From positions 2,640 to 13,529 of the forward strand of contig JAMYWO010000616.1 of assembly GCA_024220525.1 (NCBI GenBank): DNA of 10,890 nucleotides, written 5' to 3'. Source of the DNA: Cochliopodium minus. Taxonomy: Eukaryota > Discosea > Himatismenida > Cochliopodiidae. The translations under genes and the position numbers were made by a program. Under the pieces are notes generated by a model. That model was given only the letters and a program-made list of their open reading frames with translations, had not been told where the DNA came from and did not search any database. Shown piece after piece: positions 1-7,794 of this stretch; position 1 is the first letter of the stretch; the number at the start of each line of letters is the position of its first letter.

Positions 1-418
1 TAAGAAAAATACTTGAAGTATTTAAAATGTAGGGAACAAAATCAAGTTTTACAAATGAATTTGAATACATCATTAAAGAGTAAATGTAAGGTGCTTTATA
101 AATCACTCCAGAACTTGATTCTATACTCTCCAATGCAATTGAAGAAAAGAATGTGGAAGATATTGTTATATTGCTTGTATTCGAATTTATGGGTATAATC
201 AAAGTCAAACTTAAACAAACCGTACTATTTCTTATCAATATCAATTCATCTGGTGCATTTGTATTCACATTCTCTCCATTATATATTATTGTGAAATTAT
301 AATTATCGCATTCATCAAAATTTTTATTTTCCAATAATTGAGCTGAATCAATGCATCTGACAAAATTAAAAAATAATATCGAAATCAAAAAAATCAAATA
401 TATCTTCCATCTCTTCAT
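1..418 (-). CDS. Secreted or cell-surface protein, N-terminal part (runs off the left edge)
   Basis: An uninterrupted frame starts at the ATG at 418 on the minus strand and gives 139 residues before the window ends, so the C-terminus is missing. Residues 1-22 form a clear signal peptide: basic start (MKRWK), hydrophobic core about residues 6-20, then Arg21-Cys22 and a polar sequence. The rest is rich in Ser, Asn, Ile and Leu, has cysteines near 37 and 68, and carries five N-glycosylation sequons (near 41, 64, 80, 83 and 133), as expected for a protein passing through the ER. No domain is recognised; an extracellular beta-sandwich would fit but is a guess. A run of 17 A residues (read on the minus strand) leads directly into the ATG, a context common in AT-rich amoebae. 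It could be a secreted protein or the ectodomain of a type I membrane protein. The gene call is firm; the function is unknown. Confidence 0.8.
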   Translation of the reverse strand, partial: MKRWKIYLIFLISILFFNFVRCIDSAQLLENKNFDECDNYNFTIIYNGENVNTNAPDELILIRNSTVCLSLTLIIPINSNTSNITISSTFFSSIALESIESSSGVIYKAPYIYSLMMYSNSFVKLDFVPYILNTSSIFL

Positions 419-731
419 TTTTTTTTTTTTTTTTAATTGTGTCAAAAATTGACATCAATTTTTTTTATTAAAAAAATTATTTCAGAGAAAAAATAATTTG
501 CATAATTATGCGAATCACACTTATATGTAAATATCAATTGTATTTTAGTAGATTTATCTCCAATATAGATGAATGATTTTTTTTATGGTGTTAAAAATAT
601 GTCAAAGAAATATTAAAAAAGAAAAAAAATTTCCCCTTATGTCAAAAAAAAAGATTTAAAATTATTAAAATTTTTTTTTTTGAATCAAAAAGGGAGGATT
701 TTTTTTTTTACAAAAAAAAGTTTAAATTTAA
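419..731. other. Intergenic, 313 bp: promoter of the secreted gene and 3' flank of NOPCHAP1
   Basis: No coding frame is convincing on either strand. It holds the T-run at 418-434 (A-run on the coding strand of the left gene), a perfect short palindrome GTCAAAAATTGAC at 441-453, and a degenerate 120-bp repeat at 480-600 described separately. The remainder is A/T homopolymer. Both flanking genes are on the minus strand, so this must contain the 3' end of NOPCHAP1 and the start of the secreted gene. Confidence 0.6.
480..600 (+). repeat. Degenerate dispersed repeat, copy A
   Basis: This 121-bp stretch aligns by eye over its whole length with 8905-9027 in the same orientation. The left block (TTTCA..AATTTGC.TAATTATG) and the right block (ATTTTAG.AGAT.TATCTCCAAT..AGA, then GAATGATTTTTTTT and TTAAAAATAT) are well conserved, while the middle is divergent. 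Overall identity is about three quarters with few gaps. The shared C and G positions make simple AT composition an unlikely cause. Identity is unknown: an old short mobile element, a fragment of a longer repeat, or a shared regulatory or small-RNA sequence. Confidence 0.6.
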
Positions 732-1272
732 TTATTTTTGATTTTCATTTAATTCTTCTATTTTGATCCCATCTGTTTGTTTTTCATTTGGAGGGAGCAT
801 TTCAATGTTCTATATTGATCATTTTTATGTTGTTTTTAAATTTTAAATTTTTAATTTTTAATTTTATTAATTTTTATGTAAAAAAGATTTTATTTACCAT
901 TTCAACATATTTATCATCTCCATTTACACATTCAATATCAACATATTCTTTTCCATTTTTTTCAATCATTTCATTTAATCTGTATAAAATTAAAGTGAAT
1001 AAAAAAATAACATCGGATAACTTCTCTTTTTCTTTTTTACCCTTCATTTGCTTCTTTTATTTTTGGAAGAAAATTTTTAACTCTGTCCAATACTAAGATC
1101 CCAAAATATTAGGAAAAATATTGAGAAAATCCTTTTTATTTATAAAAAATTTTTTTATTTTACAATCGCTCTTAGGAACATTAGTTATATTTGGTCTTGT
1201 TTGGGGATTAATAATAAATGGTGAAGGATTATTATTATATTCTATTGTCAAAAGTTCTTTATTGCTTTCCAT
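732..1272 (-). CDS. NOPCHAP1: NOPCHAP1 (C12orf45-like) box C/D snoRNP assembly factor
   Basis: Four exons on the minus strand, 1272-1164, 1092-1041, 979-898 and 809-732, join in frame to 106 residues ending in TAA. The introns are 71, 61 and 88 nt, all GT-AG. Splicing the first intron creates the family core VPKSDLLDRVKNFLP (32-46), continuing KIKEANEGL; human NOPCHAP1 has the same VPRS..LDR..SFLP..A.AN pattern. A second conserved block, DIE..NGDDKYVEMNIEM (68-85), matches the family's NIEN...GK.I.MDV segment. The acidic tail and the short ELLTIE near the N-terminus also fit. In humans this protein bridges NOP58 to the RUVBL1/RUVBL2 (R2TP) machinery during box C/D snoRNP assembly; that role here is by homology. 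The gene is head-to-head with the small membrane-protein gene. Without the splicing each exon is followed by stops, so the exon model is well constrained. The length is shorter than the human protein because the disordered ends are reduced. Confidence 0.88.
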
Positions 1273-1366
1273 TTATTTGATTGGATTTTTTTGAATGGTG
1301 ATATCTCAATTTTTTTATAATTTGTTTCCAAAAGAATTGAAAAAAAAAAAATTGAAAATTGTTTAA
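1273..1366. promoter_or_regulatory. Probable bidirectional promoter between NOPCHAP1 and the small membrane-protein gene
   Basis: Only 94 bp separate the two divergent start codons at 1272 (-) and 1367 (+). No third gene fits. The stretch has A/T runs, including A12 at 1340-1351, and no clear TATA or repeated motif. Shared use by both genes is inferred from spacing alone. Confidence 0.5.
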
Positions 1367-1862
1367 ATGGTAAAAATTATTCCCATAATATAACTTAATA
1401 ATGTTTTTCTTTGTAAATCATTAGTCCAAAGTAATAATTCCTCTAATAATTGGATCTTTTACTGGATATTATTTGAATGAAAACTATCTTTATGACAAAA
1501 ATTCAAAACAAGAGAACGTAAAATCAAAAAAAAAAAAATATTCTTTACTTTTATCATCAAATAAAGTCTTATAAAGTTGAGAAAATTAAACCAAAATTAG
1601 ATGAAGGACAAAAAAAGGTAATATATTTGAAATTAAATTCAAAATTTATTAAATAAACAATATTGATTGAATAGATCAAATATAACAATGAATTGAGAAC
1701 TCTATGGAATGATAAAGTAAAAAATAAAAAAATTCAAAATTTTTACTTTTAATTTCAAAATAGGTGTTATACTTGCATAATAAACTTGTTGAATTTGATA
1801 AATCTGATATTCTCAATGTAAATTCAGTGAAAGAAATCTTCAGAAGTTGGAGAGAAAAATAA
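1367..1862 (+). CDS. Small single-span membrane protein, possibly MICOS Mic12-like
   Basis: Five exons, 1367-1369, 1425-1517, 1567-1617, 1675-1716 and 1764-1862, give 95 residues; introns are 55, 49, 57 and 47 nt and all lie in phase 0. The first coding exon is only the ATG: TAA lies directly before it in frame and GTAAAA directly after it, while exon 2 follows an in-frame TAG acceptor, so it needs an upstream start. Residues 3-17 (KVIIPLIIGSFTGYY) form one hydrophobic segment with no cleavable-signal features, followed by a charged tail with LWNDKVLYLHNKLVEF (near 61-76) and a basic C-terminus ending RSWREK. An N-terminal span in a protein of about 100 residues, followed by a WN..I/V helix, resembles the mitochondrial MICOS subunit Mic12 (yeast Aim5), but similarity is short. 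Alternatives are Mic13 or another organelle inner-membrane assembly protein. The gene model is strong; the function is tentative. Confidence 0.72.
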
Positions 1863-1906
1863 AAAAATTTTTTGTTTCAAAAATTCACAGTCTCATAATT
1901 TCTTAT

Positions 1907-1942
1907 AATTAATTAATTAATTAATTAATCAATTAATTAATC
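1907..1942. repeat. Tetranucleotide repeat (AATT/AATC, nine units)
   Basis: Nine consecutive 4-bp units: five AATT, AATC, two AATT, AATC. They lie between the convergent stop codons at 1862 and 1987. AATT is its own reverse complement, so the run can fold on either strand; it lies where both transcripts should end. A terminator role is only a guess. Confidence 0.8.
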
Positions 1943-1986
1943 ATTTTTTATTATATTTTTTGAAAAAATACTTTTTTATTTGTTTT

Positions 1987-4900
1987 TTAATTCTTGGCAG
2001 AGTTCCTTTTGAGGATGGTAAGATTGGATGAAATAGCAATAGAATTTAGAGACAAAAGGTCAGAAGGTTCAACCAAAAAACTTGTACCCCCACTTCTTGC
2101 TCTTCTCAATATATTTTTAGCGAGCATTATTGAAAGAATTTCAATCCCTTGTTTCTCTTCTTTTACTATTTTGAATGAAATCAACCAATTTATTGCTCTT
2201 TTTCCCTTTTTTTAAAAAATTTTAAAAATATTTATTTAACTTTAATAAAATTAAAAATATAATTAAATAAATTATATTAAATTATATTAAAATGTAAAAA
2301 AATATTTAAAATATTTAATTTTAAAAAAACAATTTACCATAAAAACTGACTTTCCATTGACGGTCCCTCCTGAAGTATTATTATAGATTCCATATTTTTC
2401 ATTTTCCATCAAGCTTGCTATGTTCACAATCTTTAAAAGAAAAATAAAATAAAGATTAAAAAAAAAAAAAAAAGAAAAACAATAAAAAAAAAAAAAGAAA
2501 AACAAAAATGAATTTACAGCCTCCCAATGAACAATACCAATTTTTTTGGAATTCCTTTTGTTTTCTTCTAATAAACCAATACTTGATAAAATATTAAAGT
2601 TGTAATACTGAATGAGAGAAAGAAAAGAGATGTAAGAAAGATCATCAGGAGGATCCTTTAATTTTTCAATTTCCTTTTTCGCTTTCAAGAAATATTCCTC
2701 ATCTCCTTTTTTTGAAAATTTTTTAAAACTTTCCTCCACTTTGTTCCAATTTTTATGTATTTGTGAATGAATCAATACTATCTCTTCCTCCTTTTTTTAT
2801 TTTATTTTAAAATAACTTTTATAGATTTAAATTTATTTTTTTAAAAAATAACCTTTAGTGTTTTCAATAAATTCCCAATCTGTTCAGAATCAACATTTAG
2901 AAGAAAATCTAAAAGTATAATTTAAATAATTTTAAATTTTAATACGAAAGTAACAAAAAAAAAGAAAAAGAAAAAAAGAAAATAAAAAAAGTAACCATCA
3001 TGCTGGTATTTATCACTGAAAACTAAATCTTTTGAAAATCTTTCTAAAAATAGGGTGTTTTGATGAATCATCTCTTTGTATGCCTCCTCACTCATTTCTT
3101 CTTCCAGTCCTTTTTTCCCTTTTTTCTTTCCTTCTTTTCCACTCTTAACATTTGTGGTGGTTGTTGTGGTAGAGTTGTTGTAAATTGTTTGAAATTGAAT
3201 ACTGTCTGAAAAAGAAACTTTTTTTTTGTGCGTATACTTTTTTCTATTATCATCCTTATTGTTACTGCTTGTTTTTTCACTGACATTTATTTTATAATTA
3301 TTTATATTATCTTCATTACTATGATTGATGCTTAAGGTATTGAAATTATTTTCATTAAAAGAAGAAGCAGAGTTGGTGAGAGAAGAAGAAGGGGAGGTGA
3401 GAGAAGAGGAAGGGGAGGAATTGAGTGAAGAACTTTGAGAAGAAGGAGAAGAAGTGAGTGAATTTAATGGAGAATATGATGATGTCAATGATGTGTTAGA
3501 TGAATGAGATGTATTAGATGTATTAGATGTGTTAGATGAATGAGATGTATTAGATGTATTAGATGTATTAGATGAATGAGATGTATTAGATGTGTTAGAT
3601 GAATGAGGTGTATTGGAAGATAAAGGAGAAAGTGATGATGTTAATGAATTTGTTAGTGGAGAAGAAGAAGATGTTGAAGAAGAAGATAATGGAGAGAAAG
3701 AAGATGAGTAAGATGAAGATTTTGTGATATTACTGTTATGAATACCTTTATTATTGCTACAAAGATTGTTACCATTATTGTTACTATCAATGTTATTAAC
3801 AGAGAGGGAAGGTGCAGAAAGAGAGAGAAGAGAAGAAGAGTTGAGAAGGGAGGGATTTTTAGTGATATCAACTAATATTAATTTTAATTTCTTTTTATTT
3901 TCTTTCAACCAATTGTTAAAAAAAATCATTTTCTCATCCCCAAATTTTTGATTATTTGACAAATTCTTTAATAACAAAACGAAACAAATTAAAAAATAAT
4001 TGATGAAATTAAAAAAAAGAACTGAATTTTTACCTGAAGAATTTTAGTTAAATAAAGCAGATTATTTCTTGAAATATTATTCAATGTAAAATTTGGTGGA
4101 AGTAAAAAATTGGAAGCTTCTGGTGCAAGTAATGAGGCAGACACAATCCTAATTGAATGAAAAATTAATGTGAAAAAGAATAAAATAAATAAACAAATAA
4201 ATAAGTGAATAAATTAATAATTATATAAAAAAGAAATAAATAAATAAATGAAGAAAAATATGTAAATATTATTAAATAAAAATTAAAAATTAAAAATGAT
4301 AAATGAAATGTGGTTAAAATTTGTGGAGAAAAGGAAAGAAAAGGGAAAAAACCTGAGAAAAAGAAACCCACCAACGAGACGAAAAACTTGGAGAGGAGTA
4401 TATTTAAGAGAACATAAAGAAATGAAATGAGAAATGAAATTGATTTGAGGAGGAGCAAAAGAAGAATGTTTTTGTAATTGATAAAGTACTTGTGTTGCTT
4501 TTTCTATTAAATATTTTTTATTTCTTTCTATTATTTTGTTTCTTTTATTTTCTTCTTTAGGAGAAAGAGAAGAATTGTTAGGATGGGTAGTTGAAGAAGA
4601 AGAAGAGTTTTTATTTTCAGAAGTATCTGTATTGTTATTATTTTTCTCATTTTTAATGAAAGAAGAGATAGAATTTGTTATGGAATGTGTTATGGAATTA
4701 GTAAAAGAAGTGATTGATGTTGTTATTGTGTTTGCCAATGACACTTCCCCTCCTCCTTCCCCCTTTTCCCCTCCTTTTTCTTCTTCTTCTTTATTTTTAT
4801 TAGAAGAATAAGAGTAATAATGCGATAAAGAGTTTACTTCATTATCATCAGCATTATTATTATTATATTTATTATTTTTTTTATTTTTATTATTATTTTT

Positions 4901-6826
4901 ACTATTTTTGTTATTTTTTTTCGTATTTATTTTTTCAATGTCAAATTCTAATAATAAATTAGGATCCAACACCATATCTATCACAATATTTTGTAAACAT
5001 ATTTTTATGTAATTTACTCCTATTATTCCCGAATACATACCTTTTTTTACCAAAAATAATAAAAAAAAAATAAAAAAAAATAAAAAAATCAGGTGAAAAA
5101 TAAAAATAAATAATAAAAATAAAAAAAATAAAAAAAGAAAAAATAAGGTGAAAAAAGGTTACTGGTAAAACTAGAAGCAGCAGAATTTCCTCTTAAAATG
5201 GAATTGGGTTGGTCTAAGTTTCTTATGAATTCTCTTTCAATTAATTCTTTTATTATTTTCAATTCTATTTTCATTTCCATGAACATCTTTAACATTATCC
5301 TCATAAATTTATCTGTCCCTTTTATTTCGCTTATCGAAGATATCACACTTTTTTTTTTTCCCAAAAAATAAAAAATAATAAATAGACAATAACAATAAAC
5401 AATAAATAATAAATAATAAATAAACAATAAACAATAAATAATAAATAATAAATAATAAATAATAAATAATAAATAATAAATAATAAATAATAAATATTGA
5501 AATAAATTTTTTTTAAAAAAAAAAAGAAATACAAATAAATAAACCAAAATAAAAATAAAAAAAAAATACTTTAAATGAGAAAAAATGGAAAGGAAGAAAG
5601 AAAGATAAGAGGATTGCAGTTGAGTATGAAGGGTAGAGTAAGGAAGCAATTCAATATCAAATATTTCTTTCTTTTCATTTTCTTTTACATCTCCTTTCTT
5701 TTCCCCTTCCTTTTTATCCCTCACATTTTCCTTTATATCTTCTATCATATCTTCTTTTGTATCTTCTTTTGTATCTTCTTTCTTTCTATCACCATTTATT
5801 GCATTTTCTTTCTTTTCATTTCCTTTTGTCACTTCTTTATTTTTACTGATTTCAAAGTCAAAATTCAAATTTTTTACGTTTCTTCTTTCACTACGATTAT
5901 TTCCAACTTTAATTAAATTTTGAAAAAAGAAAATTGAAAAGAAAAAAAAAAAAATTTTTTTTTTTTTTACTATTAATAGTGTGTGATATTTTGGTTTTTG
6001 GAGAAGGTGAAAGAGGATCAAACGAAGAATATTTCGATGTGGGAAACCATTTCTCAGATGAATGGTTTGAAGTATTCTTGATAGGAAAGTTAGAGTTTAA
6101 ATTTTGTTTAATTTGATAATCCATTTTTCCATCAGGTGTATTATTGGTATTATTTTTATTTTTAGATGTTGAATCATTATTTTGATCATTAATATCAGTA
6201 TAGATTGCATCAACCAAAGAATTTTTAGATTTTGTTCCTATTTTTAAAGGAGTAATAAATGATTGAGATCTCTTTATTTGGGGAGATGAATGAAATCTTT
6301 TGATAGGTGTTGAAATGGAATTCAATGAGGGATTCGTCAATAAATTGGTTTGACTAGTATTGGGAGAAATAGAAGTATTTGATTTGTTTGTAGGATTAGG
6401 AGATACAACTGTTTTAAAATTGGGTTTTGATTTACTTGTCCATGTTCTCTTTTTATCTTCTTCTTCTTGTGAATTTACTATTTTTTGATTATCAATTGAA
6501 TTTTCATTATTTTTAGATTGAAAATTTGATTTAAATCTATTTTGCCCAATGGAAATGGTGGCACCTCTATTTATTTTTGGGCTTGTTATAATATTATCAT
6601 CTATTTTTTGATCTGGTAATTTTTCTTCTTTTTTGGATTGGTTGGTTGCATTTAATTGCATATTTTCAAATTGATTTAAAATTTCATTCTCAATATCCAA
6701 TATATCTTCATTTAAAATCCTTTTATCATCTTGAATATTTTTAATTTCTTCGTTTTCAAATTCATTTTTTAATTCTTCAAAAAATACATCCAATATTTTA
6801 TCCAATTCTTGAAAATCAAAATCCAT
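1987..6826 (-). CDS. RasGAP-domain protein with C-terminal DEP-like domain
   Basis: Ten exons (6826-5971, 5906-5570, 5347-5163, 5040-4353, 4148-4034, 3965-2996, 2908-2853, 2790-2518, 2430-2338, 2205-1987) join in frame to 1263 residues. Residues 1-366: disordered, Ser/Asn/Lys-rich, many SP/TP sites, acidic helix near 1-60. Residues 367-766: RasGAP domain. The arginine finger is Arg450 in SILRGNSAASS; the second signature is GFLFLR (684-689) followed by IVSASLLAPE; then KILQNLSNNQKFG and WLKENKKKLK. About 130 Asn/Lys/Ser/Glu-rich residues (499-627) are inserted inside this domain. Residues 767-950: Ser/Asn/Thr repeats; KVSF at 976-979. Residues about 1161-1250 look like a DEP domain (IASLMENE.YGI, then GKSVFMGKRAINWLIS), a fold that often places signalling proteins at membranes. 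By family it should speed GTP hydrolysis by a Ras-type GTPase at the inner plasma membrane. Splice junctions repair the motifs, for example LFL-R-IVS. The start is the first in-frame ATG. No symbol is assigned. Confidence 0.87.
3490..3606 (-). repeat. Coding minisatellite: 9-bp units nested in 36-bp units
   Basis: On the plus strand the unit GATGTATTA/GATGTGTTA alternates with GATGAATGA. Two full 36-bp blocks (3508-3543, 3544-3579) are flanked by an 18-bp partial unit (3490-3507) and a 27-bp one (3580-3606). It encodes SNT triplets punctuated by SHS in the Ser-rich linker of the RasGAP. Every unit is a multiple of three, so copy-number changes keep the frame. Confidence 0.9.
4179..4250. repeat. 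AAAT-type microsatellite inside RasGAP intron 4
   Basis: Imperfect 4-bp AAAT units with occasional C or G substitutions fill much of the 204-nt intron (4352-4149). That intron is larger than most here, which suggests it grew by repeat expansion. Confidence 0.7.
5380..5496. repeat. 7-bp AT tandem repeat inside RasGAP intron 2
   Basis: About sixteen tandem units of TAAATAA, some with C (TAAACAA), occupy half of the 222-nt intron (5569-5348), the longest intron in the window. The reverse strand stays open in two frames and gives a spurious Leu/Ile/Tyr repeat peptide, which is not a gene. Length variation between isolates would be expected. Confidence 0.85.
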
Positions 6827-6957
6827 TTTTGATCTGTTTTCCCGAGTTTCAGTATACAAGAAATAAAAAAATGATGGTTAAATTTTTTTTTTCTCAATAT
6901 TTTATAAAATTATAGAATGAGAAAAATAAATAAAAAAAAAAAGTGAAAGATATTGGA
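6827..6957. promoter_or_regulatory. Probable bidirectional promoter between RasGAP and BORCS6 genes
   Basis: 131 bp separate divergent start codons at 6826 (-) and 6958 (+). It contains T- and A-runs (6882-6892, 6932-6942) and no other gene. Just upstream of the RasGAP ATG the frame stays open to a TTG at 6859, but no upstream ATG is present, so 6826 is taken as the start. Shared regulation is inferred from spacing. Confidence 0.5.
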
Positions 6958-7428
6958 ATGGATGAGAAAATAATCACCTATAAAGGAATAATAGACAATA
7001 AATTAATTACATCATTGCAAACTAATTCAAAAGAATGTGCTTTAAATTTAGATAAACTAATTAATTCTCTAAAATATTCTCTTAACGAAGTAAAAACTTG
7101 ATTATTTCTTGAATTTCATTTAATCCCAATCAAACAACAAGATCACCAATAATTCAGTTCAACATATGGAAATTTTTAAAAATTCAATTGAAAATACCAG
7201 CCATCATGTAAACAATTCAGTCCAAAGCACAAATAATATAATAATCAAAATTCAACAATTAAATGAGAATTTATCAAAATTATCAAGTATTTCGAACCAA
7301 ATAAAGGTAAATAAAATATCATATAAAAAAAATTAATTTTCCCACATATCAATATATCTTCAAAGGAAATCAAAAAGGGAGTTTCAAATTTAGAAATGAT
7401 TGTAACTGAATTAACACAAAAGAAATAA
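6958..7428 (+). CDS. BORCS6: BORCS6-like subunit of the BORC lysosome-positioning complex
   Basis: Three exons, 6958-7089, 7142-7306 and 7366-7428, join in phase 0 to 119 residues ending in TAA; introns are 52 and 59 nt. A TAA in frame 27 bp upstream makes the ATG at 6958 the first possible start. The protein is almost wholly helical and coiled-coil: LQTNSKECALNLDKLINSL (20-38), then NNSVQHMEIFKNSIENTS, NNSVQSTNNIIIKI and LSSISNQIKEIKKGVSNLE. This matches the order of the conserved C-terminal domain of BORCS6 (lyspersin): paired helices with a Y/F-x-x-A/S-V-type middle helix, a V-xx-S-I-like helix, and the La.QIk.IK..L..LE ending. The long disordered N-terminus of the animal protein is absent. 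BORC links lysosomes through Arl8 to kinesin, and that role is inferred from homology. Other BLOC-1/BORC coiled-coil subunits are the main alternative. An AATAAA at 7466-7471 is a plausible poly(A) signal. Confidence 0.75.
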
Positions 7429-7794
7429 CAAATGATAAAAGAATTTGAAGAAATTGAATAAGAAGAATAAAAAAATGATAATTGTCCTCTTTTAAAAAAA
7501 ATATATATTTTGTGTGATTTATAAAAGAATATTGTCAAAATAAAAGAGTAAAATTCGAAAAGGGAAAATAGTGGAATGTTGAAATCTTTTCATCTTATCA
7601 AAAAAGAAAAAAGGAAAATTAAAGCATTATAAAAATTTTTTTTTTTTAAATTTTTTGTGGTGAATCATTTTATAGTAATTTAACGCTCTTGTTGTTAAAT
7701 AAGAAATTAAAAATTTATAAATAATTTAAAAAATCAATAAAAATTAAAAAAATTTATAAAAAAAAATCAAAATCCCTTTAATTATAATATAAAA
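7429..7794 (+). promoter_or_regulatory. Intergenic, 366 bp: 3' end of BORCS6 and coactosin promoter
   Basis: No gene is visible on either strand; the reverse-strand frame at 7245-7538 crosses BORCS6 exons and lacks coding character. The stretch holds AATAAA at 7466-7471, a T12 run near 7638-7649, one less AT-rich motif around 7683-7697, and an A-rich leader ending AATATAAAA directly before the coactosin ATG. A T-run followed by an A-rich leader resembles highly expressed genes of AT-rich amoebae. Confidence 0.5.

Noticed and set aside
13-198. 61-codon plus-strand frame
   Set aside because: It is antisense to the secreted-protein gene, which has a signal peptide and runs uninterrupted for 139 codons.
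441-453. Palindrome GTCAAAAATTGAC as an operator
   Set aside because: A 5-bp arm in this base composition is expected by chance and no second full copy is present.
788-1096. 102-codon plus-strand frame
   Set aside because: It overlaps NOPCHAP1 exons and introns on the other strand and encodes Phe/Ile-rich sequence typical of reversed AT-rich DNA.
1994-2215. 73-codon plus-strand frame starting MAEFLLRM
   Set aside because: It is the reverse of the DEP-like last exon of the RasGAP, whose spliced protein has clear domain features.
3653-3871. 72-codon minus-strand Leu-rich frame, apparently hydrophobic
   Set aside because: It is a frame-shifted reading of the Ser-repeat exon; Leu runs arise from TCA/TCT repeats read out of frame.
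4536-4811. 91-codon plus-strand frame opposite the GAP insertion
   Set aside because: It is an antisense shadow of a low-complexity coding segment, with no motif.
5385-5495. Possible CRISPR-like array
   Set aside because: Units are 7 bp, contiguous and without spacers; this is a simple tandem repeat in a eukaryotic intron.
5343-5534. Leu/Ile/Tyr repeat peptide looking like a membrane protein
   Set aside because: It is the 7-bp AT repeat of intron 2 read in an alternative frame.
7245-7538. 97-codon minus-strand frame
   Set aside because: It overlaps BORCS6 exons 2-3 and the intergenic region; Phe/Ile-rich with no motif.
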